Positions 1 to 12,900 of a stretch of DNA of 64,000 bases are shown piece after piece. The first letter of the stretch is position 1. Each line of letters begins with the position of its first letter. Position numbers and translations under genes: made by a program. The notes beneath the pieces are model-generated. The model saw only the letters and a list, made by a program, of their open reading frames with translations, did not search any database and was not told where the DNA came from. The stretch lies in the NCBI GenBank assembly GCA_947579665.1, contig OX388347.1, forward strand, positions 23,986,562 through 24,050,561, in the 5' to 3' direction. This DNA comes from Sympetrum striolatum. Lineage: Eukaryota; Arthropoda; Insecta; Odonata; Libellulidae.

Positions 1-3000
1 ATCTTTCATGATGATATGAATCGAAAAAAAGCTAGCCACTTTTACTGGATGGGTTCGTAGAAAATTTGTTTTAGGAGCTTCAGTTCAGATTCGTCCACTA
101 AAGTAAATTTTAGTTAAAGTAGACAAAGATTTCATTGCTACTATGACGTTAGATATTATATTTATTTGGTTGTCTCATTTGTGATAATAATCAAACTTTA
201 CTTCTAAATATCCTATGCAATTAAGTACCTGACATTTTGCAGCGATTAAATGAAAACGGAAATAGAATATTTACTGCTTCGTTCTCATAATTAAATACTA
301 ATTAAACTAAATAACGATAATTTAAGTGTAAGATTTCATAAACAGTAAATACGTTATACTTCAGGTTAATCGAAATAATTGAATGTTCTACAACTGACAA
401 CTTAAATATTTACTCGTTGACCCACCTCTTGATTCTATACATTTCTGTTGATTCTGTTAAACCATAATAATAGTGTTAACTAGTATAACTAAAAACTTAA
501 TTCACAAAAAACACTATACAAACAATCGCACGACCCGAGTGCATAGCAGCATAATCACCATCTAGACTTGATGATGATGTCCTACATCGAAAACCGGGTC
601 GTGAGTTTGGTATTATATAAATTAAATTGTTAATTAATTTACTTCATTCCGTTAATATTATTTGAATTTCATGAAAAAATGGCTTACTTGGTAGTTTCAG
701 CTCAAAAATTAAATGTCAGTCTTGAAGATATGGCAAGGTTAATTCCCACCCTTCTTAACTATCTTTTGAAAATTACTTCCATAGTTCTGATGATCTAAAA
801 AGGTTACGGGACAGGATGGTGCTGAAAGTATCATTTTGTTGTCAAATATTTTCCCGTTTCCTTATGAAAAGGTTAGACAGGTCAAAACCTTTATCGGATA
901 GCAGGTGGCGTGAGAGTGTTCTCTTCGTTGGCTATTGTTCTTCAGTCCAGTAAGGAAAGGCCTCCGAAAGTAATTCCCGTCTCATCTAAAGTACCTTCCA
1001 GGACGCGAGGAAACAAAAGAAGAGAAAATAGCGAGTGTCGCATCAAACAAAAGGAGCCTGTGGTCCCCCATTCCTCTTACGTCTTTTCCCTCCCTTCATC
1101 CATTTTCTTCTCCAAGGCTCGGCTGCGATGTTTCAGAGAACCGCACGGCATATAGCTTCCCTGTTTGGATGACAAAAAAGGGATGATTAATGTCTCTCGG
1201 ACTTAGATACTTAAGCTTTCGAATTCACTAAAAATATCACTCTTTTTGATCGTGTGGCTTTTTTTCAGCTCATTCTCTTTCTACTCGCTGGTGCAGCTGC
1301 TTATCTATAATGCACAGATTATTTGCGACGAGGCCTACAAAGTATCTTTAAATTGACAAGAGAATGATAAGATTAGAAGAGAATAAATACTTAAATGCCC
1401 TCTTAGTGTCTCATGGTCGGACTGATAAATTAAGCAACTCTTGTGATAGACACATTTCTGGGCATAAATGTTTATTTGAAAAGTTTCGTTCCTTAAAATT
1501 TTTTCGAGTGTGTTCAGTTAATGTAGTCATACGACGAAAATTGCTAAAATGGCCAAGAAACTAGATTAGGTAGGGTCTGAAATAATGTTACAATGTACAT
1601 AAATCACTGTTGCCCCGAAAATGTTAGTTATTTATTCAACTTATTAAACTTTTTAAGGATAACATGACCCAAAATGCTTCTCGTTTGGGGCGCCAGTAAC
1701 TTTTAGCCAAGCCTTATTAGTGTGTAGCTATCTCAATCAAAGGAGATGTATAAGAAGATTAGAAGTCATAAAGAGGGTAAACAAACAAATTTGAATTATC
1801 ATAACTAAATGTTGCGAAACATAAACTATGGGAAAAAATATTTATCATTGATGACCAGTGAACTTTCCTGTCAAGAAAAGAGTATGATAAAGTTTCTTGA
1901 GATAATATGCGATTTTCCATTTTCCAGAGGGCTTGGAGGATCGATGTAAATAAATTTGTGGAATCGCTTCAGCGTCAGAGTAACTGTTGTAGCAACCTAA
2001 ATTTCATTTCATTTTTTCATGTAAACATTCAATTAATTCAATTAAATGTACGTGGTTAATTTTTACGTAAAATAGACGTATTTTATTAAATTTATATGGT
2101 AATATCAGACCGAAAACAACATTCGATGATAAGGATAAAAAAATCTCTTATTTTTCATTCTTTAGTTACTCTTATTGTATTTAAATTAACATAATTTCTG
2201 ATAATTATAATTTATTATTTTCATAAGGACTTATATTATAAAAAAAGAAAAAGGGTCTGCAAGTAAATTAAACATCGATTTCACATGTATTTCTTTAGCT
2301 GTACACTAAGTTACTGACGTTGGATGATTACATATTATTAACAATTTTAAATTACGAATACTTAGAAGTAAATTGAATTTTTATCATATTTTTGGGGATA
2401 ATATTAGTAGATATTGATTTAAAATGTTACAAAATTACGATAAAAACAATTAGGAAAGGGTTAAGAAGGAGTGTAAATTATAAAAAATTAAATAGTAATG
2501 CGTATTATTTGTAAATTTTTGCTCGGTGAATAAAGAAATGGCAAGGTACCTCACTTCAAATTTTCCATAGTTTCCTCATCCTAGCTTTTTGTTGCTAATG
2601 GAGGAAGGGATGAGGTCCTTACCAGCCTCCGGGCTGATGACTTTGCAGACAGACAGCGGGAATATTAGTATTTACCATTCTTTTATATTTCCACCAAAAC
2701 GTCTAACTTAGACGAAGAGTTTCATCAGTTGCTAGCTTCGCCGTGTCCAATTGTGAGTTTTGCCAATGATGAGCTCTTGTTTAATTCATGAGGAAGATAG
2801 AGGCAAGAAAAACTTTGCGCAGAACGGAGCAAAATGTTTTCCTCGTCCAGAGGTATGCCTCAAAAATGTAATTTTTCATCTTATTCATTCTTTCCGTAGA
2901 CGCCATTCTCCGCTTGGCAGCTTCCTCCAGCGTTCGGTCCCTTCTTATAAATTTTATTTTTCGCGTTTAATTCCTCTTTTAAGCTCCTTTCTCTATCAGA

Positions 3001-3119
3001 TCCTTCTCGGCCGTAGGGACGCTCTCCCTCAAACACAACTCATTTGGCCCCTCTTCAGCTTCTTATTCCGTTCCTTATTTCAACTCCGTTTCTGGGCGAA
3101 TCAATAAAAAAGATTCGTA
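1..3119. other. AT-rich non-coding DNA
   Basis: No gene recognised on either strand. The open frames at 910-1155, 1364-1564 and 2760-3107 have no recognisable motif, no convincing start context and no splice-site support. The stretch is AT-rich with many short homopolymer runs. It contains the inverted repeat at 529-603 (listed separately), and near 2530-2655 a segment that resembles one near 12605-12765 (see findings). Confidence 0.7.
529..603 (+). repeat. Decayed fold-back with hammerhead-like core
   Basis: The 9-base arms CACGACCCG (529-537) and CGGGTCGTG (595-603) are perfect inverted repeats. Between them lies TTGATGA (569-575), a 5-bp stem GATGT/ACATC (576-580 with 584-588), then GAAAA and CCGGGTCGTG. 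The order of parts is the same as in the much better preserved motif at 27531-27576: TGATGA, short stem, GAAA, CCGG, GTC, GTG. I infer an old, degraded member of the same family. The extra T before TGATGA and the extra A after GAAA would probably disable a ribozyme. Confidence 0.4.
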
Positions 3120-3120
3120 A

Positions 3121-3520
3121 TGGCGAAGGGTATGGCCAACCGTGGGGTGGGGGAAGGCAGGGTTCTGTGGGGGAGGGTTCTCGTAGGCGGAGGGTTTTTG
3201 AAGGGTGAAATGGGGAGGGTGATCCGTCAAACGCCGAATCCCCCCTTCCTCTTAAATCTTCCTCCCCTCCTTTCTTTATTCTCCCCCCTCCCCCGCCCAC
3301 CGTTTTTCAAAAACCCCGCCCCATATCTCTCCCCCCCTCCCCTCGAGATTTTTTCTGTCCCCTCTCCCTTCGAATAAGGCGCTCCCCATTCTTTCTCTTT
3401 CGAATTAAGTCCAATATGGCGGAGGAATAAAACTAAGTGGGAGGGGAGGGAAAAATTGCTGGAGGAGGAAAGAAGGGGAAAAAGAAGATGGAATGCTGGG
3501 AAGACGATGGTTGTGTCTTT
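3121..3520. other. Alternating polypurine/polypyrimidine block
   Basis: This GC-richer block switches strand asymmetry twice. It is G-rich at about 3141-3225, strongly C/T-rich at about 3238-3372, and purine-rich again at about 3425-3500. Frames on both strands (3120-3377 plus, 3227-3538 minus) are low-complexity Pro/Ser/Leu or Gly/Arg runs caused by this bias and are not called as genes. A CAATATGGCGGAGG sequence near 3411-3424 resembles a YY1-type site. The block could be a nucleosome-free or regulatory segment; nothing in it proves transcription. Confidence 0.55.
3144..3177 (+). other. Canonical G-quadruplex motif
   Basis: Four or more runs of at least three G (3144-3147, 3149-3153, 3160-3162, 3169-3173, 3175-3177) are separated by loops of 1 to 6 bases. 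This satisfies the usual four-run, 1-7 base loop rule. On the opposite strand, around 3281-3340, runs of C up to six long give a near-match with one over-long loop. Confidence 0.65.
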
Positions 3521-3664
3521 TCGGGCGAAATTTTTCATTTATTTAAGGAATGGACGCTTCTACTGTAAGAGGAGAATCGTATATAATTTATAAGCGAAAT
3601 AGTATTTAGATCTCATCACGACTTTTTGTTGCGCACGAGCATTTATCGAGATTACTTTGATATA

Positions 3665-3926
3665 ACAATAATAATAATAATAATTATAATAATGCCGTCT
3701 TATTTTTTGGACAAATTTTAGCCTAGGTAGGCTATTCCTCCAATTAACCCCTTTTCTTAATTTTATTCCTTTTTTTGCACTTTATTTTATTAATATCACA
3801 TACACCCAACACACACAGACAACCATTCCCTAACCGGAAAAATCCGATTAGCCGGGATTCGAACCCTGGACCGTGAGGTTGGAGAGTTAACGCGCTAGCA
3901 CGTTACTCACTCCGCCACCACGGCCA
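3665..3926 (-). mobile_element. tRNA-derived SINE, AAT-tailed
   Basis: Read on the minus strand, the element starts at about 3926 with a tRNA-like head. An A-box-like TGGCGGAGTGAGT lies at 3917-3905 and a perfect B box GGTTCGAATCC at 3865-3855, the correct internal RNA polymerase III promoter layout. The body follows, then a short hairpin (AGCCTACCTAGGCT, near 3733-3720), AATAAGACGGC, and a tail of AAT/ATT repeats ending at about 3665. The final AATAA-GAC-plus-AAT tail resembles the ends of the three small elements at 48000, 52010 and 61671, so the same LINE machinery may have mobilised them. No clear target-site duplication is visible. Confidence 0.8.
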
Positions 3927-3976
3927 GTATATATACATATATACCGTATACACCGTACATATATACCGTATATAAC
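3927..3976. repeat. ATATACCGTAT short tandem repeat
   Basis: The unit ACATATATACCGTATA occurs twice, about 23 bases apart, embedded in further TATA-type dinucleotides directly beside the 5' end of the SINE. Confidence 0.7.
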
Positions 3977-4447
3977 GGGGCGAACGCCATGACCCCTTTA
4001 TTTTCATCTTTAGAGCTTATTCAGGCTAGGACTTACTTAAATGACCTATTTCTAATGTTTTAAAATGAAAAACAAAATGGTTAAGCATTCAGTAGAATAA
4101 TCCTTGAAATACCTACAATTATTATGCCGTATTTTTGTTATTTAGGTAATCAAAATAAGGGAAAGAGGTTGTTTTGTCGCAAATTTAAATAATGTATCCT
4201 ATTTGAAAAGCCTTCTCTTTATGAAGCGATATGGGTGAATGCATATCATACAGAATTTCACAGGAAATTATTATCTTAAAATTTATTTGCTTTACAGTCA
4301 ATTGGTGTGTATGTAGTATAAGTATAATGTAAGTATATAGAATCTAAATTCAAATTTTGATGAGCTCTTAAATCCTCTCCAAATTAGAAAACTTTATATA
4401 CATCGCATGTATGAAAAATAAAAATATAAGTATCTGACTCTGTAAGA

Positions 4448-4473
4448 AATAGTGAAAATTTATTTTCACTATT
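4448..4473. repeat. Perfect 12-bp palindrome
   Basis: AATAGTGAAAAT and its exact reverse complement are separated by two T residues. It can form a small cruciform or RNA hairpin; no known function. Confidence 0.7.
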
Positions 4474-4653
4474 CTTATACTAATAAAATTGAAGAGTAGA
4501 ACTTTTGTTCCCTCCTGTAGCAAGTTTCCGAGTTGAATTCATCGAGAATTTATTAGTAAGTAAGTGTTATTATAATAAGCAAATAAAATTCTGTGTATCT
4601 CATATTTATAGAGAAGTTGCTTGCACTGGTATGTTTATACAGTAGAAGTGCCA

Positions 4654-4696
4654 GTTTACTAAATTTATGAAGGATTTATGTTTACTAAATTTATGA
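4654..4696. repeat. Direct repeat, period 26
   Basis: The 17-base string GTTTACTAAATTTATGA occurs at 4654-4670 and again at 4680-4696, probably a small local duplication. Confidence 0.75.
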
Positions 4697-7600
4697 GACA
4701 CTGATTTTCCTTAACGGTATCTTTGTCAAATAAAAAATAGTTTTATTTCATGTTCCAAATAAGCCTTGATTCGAAATCGGCCCTGGAATATATTTTCTTA
4801 TCTAATCATTGTATCGCACGTCGATGCTGATGATCCCTTATATAAATTTGAGAGTGTAATTACTTTTAAATGGATACAGATATTAACTTAAAACAATGCA
4901 GTTTAACATGGTTAATTTAAGATGTAGTGGAAAATGAAGTAAAAAAAGAAATTGGACCAAACTAAACTAGCAAAGAATTTAGTAAATCCAGAAAAAATCT
5001 ACTTCTTTTTAGGTATATTTAGTAAAACGGCAAATAAATAAATTTAGAAGATATTTTTAGTTTAGCGCTATTAGTTTAATGAGTGCATGAAAAGATTCAC
5101 TCCGAGTAAACACGTTAATTAGAGATTTACATGTGGAGAGGGACTGTTTTGTATTTTCCCCTTTAACGTGATTTCTCTCCCTCTCTCTTTGGTCTGTCGT
5201 AATTTCAAGCTCTACGTTGCGGAAGGGAAGGCATCCCCAATGGCCTCTATCAGTTTACTTTCGCACGTTTTAATCCAAACTGTGAGAAATGGATTTCAAG
5301 AGCTCCTTTTAATTCCATTACGATGACCGTGTCTCCACTCTGTTGACACATTGTACGACTTTTATGTAGACTTTCCTCATTCCTGAAAGGATTTTGTCAA
5401 TTCGAAATTTCCGTTGCATCTTTAACTGCACATTAAAGAGCAAATGAATATCTGGAGAGTCGAGTCCTCTTAAAAGGGGCCATAAAGAACTACGAAGATG
5501 CCCAAACTTTCTGGTATTAGTTTAAACCAAATAGAATTCTTTATATTTTAAGATTATTCTCTTTGATCGTCGCCTGTATTTGCGATTATATACTCGCTTC
5601 GCATCAAAATACTATTTAAAATTATTCATTATCCCTTACTTAAGTTTCTTTAAGAAACGATAATTTGAAGAGACAATTAATTAAGATGTAGACCATTCGT
5701 GAGCTTATAAAGTATTGTTGTAATGTAAAGTAATTGTTGAGGAAATACTGAAGTAAATGGATTGATTTAAGTAAATCGAAAAAAGCATTTTATATTATAA
5801 TGGAAAATGATTTCTTAATGTCAAGAATTGATAGTTATCTATTCCAGATATTTTAATGCTTTATTAACTCAATTTCATGTATTCCTATCAAGCCACGACA
5901 AAAGCTACAAATTTATCAGCATAAATAAAATATTATTTCTTGTACCATGGTTTCTACTTTGTTTATCAACTAATTTATATCCATTTTCATGTTTACGGAG
6001 AGAGAAATTGCAGTTTTCAGGTCATCCTCGAATCGTTAAAGCTTTAAAATGAGTTATATCGAAATGAATCAGCTGTTACATTTATAATTTAAGCGGATAG
6101 ATATGGCAAGAAATGATGTAATAGGTATCTTGTTTTCGATAATTGTAAAACGTATTATACTAGATGATGAAATAATGTAAAGATATTAGGCTAAGAAAAT
6201 GTTTCAGAATGTTTTTAGAGAGATGATAGTTTCTTGAGATTGTGAAGTTGACATTAGAAATGTTGTAGCTAATTCTGGAATTAATATACGGTAGGCCAAT
6301 AATAACCATTGGAGGATTGTCATGAGTTGTTATTGCAGTGCAGGAATTGATTTATTAAAATAATGAAGATATAGTAGATAGAATGAACTGAGTAGACTAA
6401 AGTTTTAATAAAAATGAATGACAATAATAATGATGACCTTTCAAAACGTTCGAATAATGTGACATTGACTCAGAAAAAATTGCTACAAATATATGGTTAA
6501 ACGAAATAAATAGGAGTTCGATCGTAAATTAAGTTCAGTCGCTCGATTAATTGACAACGACGATGCATAAACTTAAACAAACAGAGATTTATTTGCTCTC
6601 GCATCGATAGAAAGGTAAAAAACGAAAATCAATATTATTTTAACGCAGCGGTGTAATTATGGGGAAATAATATTCCCAGTCGCGGGTATGAAAAACCCAA
6701 TGCGCCATCGCGAGAGGCAACATCAGTCACCCCAAGGGAAATTATTATCCTTACATGAAATATGTTTGTACATTACTATTAATTCGAAGCAATTTATTTT
6801 GAGTATGGCGTAGAAACAATGACGCAAATCCCACGTATTCGTCGTATCAGTACTTTATTATGCCACATCGTTTTCCATACAAACGAATGGGAGGAAGGTT
6901 GAAACTGCACGAACAATAGGCCTAAAATAGCGAAAGGCTATTCAGATTGTGAGGAATTCAGCAATTAATCTTTTTTCGGCCATACGAATTTGAACGCAAT
7001 GCAGCAACTCCAAATTTTAGGTTTTTGTCTACATCGTTCTTTCGCGATAAATCTCTGCTCTTTCTTAAAACTGAAATTTGTAGTATATTATTATAGTAAC
7101 TATGTTGGTCTTTATACAATAGTTACTGCTGCCATTTATCAGGCATAAGGTAGCTAACATCTAATGCCCTTGCATATGAAATCTGCTTATCTTTAGATTC
7201 AATATTTAAAGTTTTGGTTCGATTTAAATTTTCCATCTGATATTAATTCGACTATTTCTTCCGAAGGTCATAACAATGTTGCATAGAAATCTGTTTGCCA
7301 CATAAATATTGATATATGTTTTCCATTGCCGTAGTTGATGAAACCCCTGTTACATTCGCAGTAATAATTACTGACGAATACAATCAGATTGATGAGCAAA
7401 GATATAGGATTCCAATCTGGAATCACCGTATTGCAGAACAACTTAAATCAATATTTAACTCATGATTTGAATCAACATCTTCATTATTTTGAAAATATAA
7501 TATTTAGTGAGAAGTTAAGAGTTCGTACAGCTTCTTAGGATTTAGCGACATTAATTATAAATATTAAAATGACATAGGTTTATCTCCATTAAGATGCTTG

Positions 7601-9239
7601 TCCATTTTGTTTCTGCCATACATTTATGGTTGAATGTTAATTGAGCATATTTGTGCAAAATTACTCATCGTTAGGAAATTATTTGAAATTTGAAAATATG
7701 TAGTGTTGCCAATAGTCCTAGGGTGCATAAAAATATGGAAAATGGAAAAAATCCTTACCATTGTTTATTTCGGTATCTCTTGCTTTATCAGTGGAATTGT
7801 ATACACGTTTCTTATAGTTTCTAAGCTTTGGACTTTATATTCATCGAGGAAGAAAATATACATTCAAGAAAAGCGCATCGTTCATTAAAAAATCGTGTTG
7901 ACGGGGACCAAAAGCGATGCGGCCATTTTTCTGTGTTCACAACTTCCCCCACTGCGTCGAAGCTCCTCTGAGCTTTCCCCTTTAGCTCGTCCAAATAATT
8001 TCGATTCAAGCGACACAGAATGGATTAGCCATTATTTCTTGCATTAACATTTTAATGATAAGCCGAGTCCATTTTCTTTAAACTATAGCCATATTATGAA
8101 TTATTTATTAGTTATTCTTTATTTTCATTATTTATTATCGAAATTAAGAAAAATATAATAATTTGCTTTACATCGCTTTTTACCGAAAAAGGAAAAAAAT
8201 CCATATTTATTGATATGAATATGAAAATAAAAAGCCATGCCAACAACTTTAAATATATTTAAATAAATTTATTGATAAATTGCCTGGAGTTGTATGAAGC
8301 TAAATGTAAACATATGGGATGAGGAAAAATGGAAAATATGGGACTTTTTAATCACCTCAAAAGGCATCTATGACAGGACTTTGCTCCTAGAATTCGAGGT
8401 CAGGGAGGGATCGGTATTAAAATATTAATATTAAAGCTGTAATTTAGTCCTAAAAATTATTCCTTATTATCCAAAATACTAAGATAACGAGTATATTAGT
8501 GCATCGTGAATTTAGAAGTATATCGAGATGAGAAATGTAATTAGAAAAATCGTAATCTGACCTAATTGATTTTTTAATTTTGCACATTATAATTTTTCAC
8601 ATAATTCAAGAGTTCTTCCCTAGTCTGTCTTCCAGATAAGCTGTGAAACTAAAATAGGTACTTGTCGGGTTGGTTTTTAGAAAAATCAGTTAGTTCGGAC
8701 TTTTCTTACCCAAATCTTGTCTTAGTTTATACAGAAATTGCTTAATGGAATGAGTGGGATGGAAATTTCTCGAGTGTGAAAAATCTACGCAATTCTGAAT
8801 TCGAAAGAAATGTGACGAAAGTCAGAATCAAAGAAAGATACTAGAAAGAAATCATTAGATGAATTACATAGATGGGGCTGTTAACTCCAAGGAGATACTT
8901 AGGTCAAATTTTTATCGAAAATCGATTTAGATTACTTGTTACTATGAAACAAGGCACACTATTGCATTTATTTCTCCGCCGATCTGAAATTCTCTAAGCT
9001 ATTTTCAATTTTTTGAAAGTTGTACGAGCAAGCATAGATTATTATAATTAGAGACGGGAATGTTGGGGAATTCTAGTACAACTTCTAACTACTATCAACA
9101 CGTCCCTGTAAAACATTCGATGTTAATTATTGAAGAAAATTAACATATAATATTTATATATGATATGTATATGTCTTATGCTTGCTTTTGTAATGATGAT
9201 AGAACATTTTTATTCAAAATGTATTAGGTTTTCTAAATT

Positions 9240-9960
9240 TCATCTTCCTATGAGGTTAGGTATTCTTCTGGCCGTGATAGAGGCAAGTTATGTTCGCAGT
9301 CCTCTTCTAGAGGCCATACAGTCTGCGAATTGAGTAAGGTTATGGCGTTAGGGTGAGATTAGGGTCTTCGGACGGGAGAGGTTGTTGGGAGGGGCAGGGG
9401 TGACGCCGTCCAAAGCGGCATGCCGCCTGACCACGTGCCTAACTGGTTTTCCCCTTCCATTCCCAAGGAGAGAAAAGGTGTGCCTCATTGCTGAGGAAAG
9501 GTCTTCCTTTATGCGAATTATTTACCCTCGCGGGGCAACGGGTCATATACCGGCGTCTATTTTTTTATCGCTTCCTCGAAGCCTTCGGTACGACCAGCGT
9601 CCCTCCTCGTGCCCACTTGCGCCCAAAGTGGACCCGACCGACCGGTCTGCCAAGTTCCCCCACTCTTCTCCGGACCCTTTTGCACCCTCAGATAGACCAC
9701 ACCCTTCCTCCATTAGGAAAAAAGCTTCGGCCACACCTATACGCACACCGTGTCAGGGTTAGGGCCAAGAGGACAGGGGCTGATGGGCAGTTTTTTCGCG
9801 GGGCAGAACGATATAAAAACATAGGAGTATCCCGTTTCTCGCGAGGGTCCTTCCGCATCCGGTGGCTATTCCCATTGTGCTGCAGGGGGCAGATGGACCC
9901 TGAGGAAGGTGGGGTCAGGAGGGAGGGCAGGTGGGGCATCTGACCATACCCACAGCGAAG
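9240..9960. promoter_or_regulatory. GC-rich promoter-like island
   Basis: This block is clearly richer in G+C and CpG than its surroundings. It contains an E box CACGTG (near 9431), a TATAAAAA box at 9812-9819, and TCTCGCGAG at 9837-9845, close to the palindromic TCTCGCGAGA core-promoter motif and about 25 bases below the TATA box. Open frames at 9382-9762 and 9488-9943 cross the block but encode low-complexity Arg/Pro/Ser-rich peptides with no recognisable domain, so I do not call a protein. A promoter or enhancer on the plus strand is an inference from motif composition. Confidence 0.35.
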
Positions 9961-12900
9961 GCGCCTTTTTGCATTCTTTCATTTTCACGGTCACGCTTCC
10001 TTCTCACAATGGACGCTGGAGTACGTCGTTAGGATGGATTGTTTTTTTACTCTCTCACCCCTTTGGAAGCTTCATTTTATAGGGGATGATTGTACGGATG
10101 GAGTCTTATCAAGGTCTTGATTTATGCATATACTAACGTCCGTCCTATCTTCGAAATAAGAACGATCCCATCGGGAAATCATGCAACAAAGCGGCCTACC
10201 CTTATTGCTACTTCCTTCTGATAGATTCTAGATCGAGTACATACATTGATTGATTCTCCAATATTATTCTATAAAATAGCCGTTACCAAGTCGTTGATTC
10301 CTTGCTGCTTTGTAATGACCTTTTTCGCTTTATACCAAATAAAGCTATATATATGTAGCTGCAAGTTGCATTACGTGTAAGTGCCTGCCGATCTTTCGAT
10401 GTCGATTTTAGAGATGTTTTTGATCGAATTGAGCTCGAAAAATTGATAAATCAATGTCTTATCTACATTAATTGCCTTGAATTGATTTACTTTACGCTTT
10501 TAAGTCGTTCGCGCAAATTTTACAAACACTAGTAGCGACTTTCAAAATGGAATAACAGAAAAAACAATGAGTTATACGATTGAAATTTAACTCTGAGGTT
10601 ATTAATTTAAATAAAATTTAACATTGTCTGAATGCAGCAGAATTTATAGACTTTATAGTATATTTAGCTTGATCAACTGATCCAATAACATACAATATTA
10701 ATACTTAAATGAAGAAATATCATGTGTATTCACTCAAATCGCTCTTGTCGAGCACTCACTTGTTTCTTAATTTTCTACCTTTTAGAAAAACCATACCAAC
10801 CAGAGAACGAATTCTCTTCGCCGGTTGAAAGATATACTCATTGAATTGGATGACGTTTGGAAATATAAATATTTTTGATAACCTATGGTTTGCTTAATCC
10901 TACCTAATGTATGATTTATGAGAGTAACGATATTTATGCACTTCTCTGTATCGGACTATAAATGAGTGCTATCACTCATCATATAAATAATAACAAAAAA
11001 TGCACTTAAGAAATATAAGTGAAGATGAAAAGCAAAAAGTGGTAAGAATGTATGATACTTGCGCTTGAATACAGTCGAGTAATTCAGCGAGTCTCTTTTG
11101 TTATAAATTATATATAATAAGTATTCTCACTCCTTCTTAGTAAGAATAGTTGCATTAGACTGCGGAGTATAACGAACATGTATGATAAAGAAATTGACAT
11201 TTCGATGCATGATATCAAATCGGGATTTATCTTCTTCACAGATTTCGCGAGCGTGCCTGTGAAAGTTTTCAGTGTTTGTACATCGAAGTGACTTGAGAAC
11301 AAGACGTCCATGGAAGGAGAAAGGACGCCTTATCTTCGGTGGGTATTCATCAAATCCTTCTTTAATCTATAGAATAAATTTTTACTGGTTGCAAGTGTGA
11401 AAAAACAAGGGTGTTCCTCTCTATCTCTTCTTTTCTCTTATTACCTAACTCAGAGTGGGAGCCTTCGTGCGGTTCAATTGGATCGCAAATGGATTCAACA
11501 AACGCTAAAGTCAGTAATAATTTGGACTCGGATGGTTTTTTCTTCTGATGATGGACTGAAGATAACTAGTTCCATCCAAGAAGAGGTAGATGAATGCTCT
11601 GCAATGCTTTCTTGCCTAGTTTTTATTTCAGGATTACTGTATTTCATGTTGCGATCATATTTTATTACGTTAAAGTGTGCTGAAATGTGATATCAATAAT
11701 ATTTTACTTCAATTATATTTTTGCGATTCGTATGAAGATGAACTATTCAGCTAACATTCACCAATTATTTAATAATTATTGATAAATGGTTAACGAAAAT
11801 TAAGCGACAGTTTATTTTTCCGTGCATAGTTAGCGATGGTTTGAATATTCATCTTTACACAAATACGGTTTCCTTTTTCGTTTTCTCCGAATGCCGTGGA
11901 ATGAGACGAGAAACGGCGGAAAAGACGGTTACAGGAAATTTAAAACCTCCAGTACAAAGAATTTCCCATTCTTGTGGAGGAATATTTTAAAATTATTCGT
12001 AGAGTAATATGATAATTCTTGTTGAGTAGATTTTATCTCACTCAATAATTGACTACAGATTGAATTAATCTGCATTATTCCTCGATTGCGTTTTCGTGAT
12101 GTTGATGCGTCAGGGATAATTGGATGGACAAAGTTATTTATTGAAGTTACGACTGAGTTTATCACAGAGGTCCTTCATTGCTGGTAAAAGGCTCGGTAGG
12201 GGAGGTTGACTAAGCGGTGCAGTAAAATTGAATTCTTTTAAAATGCATATAGGAACTTGGATTAAAAGCACAAAAGTGCGTAAATATCTAGCAGTTTTAA
12301 CTAATGATCTCAAAATTTATGTGCGCTACACCTTTTAGAGTTCCTGCTACCATGATCTTTCCGCTGGAATATTTTTCATTTGTTTTTTGGTGCAGGATAG
12401 AAAAAATCTATATTTAATTCATTTTTGTCACAGTCTTGTCTATAGCTATGATGACATTAAAGCTGCTGAGATATGATTACGATGAGTGGTGGTACTAAAT
12501 ATTAGCAACTCTTTATGGATGAATAAAGATGATTTCTCCACGGATAGACATTGTTCTTGACCTACTTGGACATGTTCCGCTTATAGCGTTCTTACTTGGC
12601 GAGTTAAGCAATGGCAAACTACCTCACTCCTTATCTTGCCTTATAAGACTAATTTCTATCTACTAGCTCTTATTAGGTAATGTTACAGGGGGTTCCAACC
12701 ATCCAAAAGTTTAGCCTTCTGTCTAAATACTCTGTAGACAGATCCATTATTGAAATTTCTTAGTTTCTCTAACACTCTTTGCTTACTTGCCTAGATATTT
12801 ATGCTCAAATTCTTCCACTATCTTATTAATTTTTCTCCAATTTCTCCTCAATCCTCTCTTTATTGTTTTTGTCGTATACTATCATGTATTTGGGTAATAA

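Larger units (their letters stand above)
3977..9235. other. AT-rich non-coding DNA
   Basis: No gene recognised. The short open frames (5828-6052, 7703-7888, 7821-8009) show no motif or splice support. The only structures noted are a small palindrome (4448-4473) and a short direct repeat (4654-4696), listed separately. Confidence 0.7.

Noticed and set aside
9345..9765. Scattered TTAGG words, suggesting interstitial insect telomere repeat
   Set aside because: Only isolated single units, never in tandem, as expected by chance in a G-rich block.
9488..9943. 151-codon plus-strand frame in the GC-rich island
   Set aside because: Overlapped by other frames on both strands with similar openness, no domain, no codon pattern that favours one of them.
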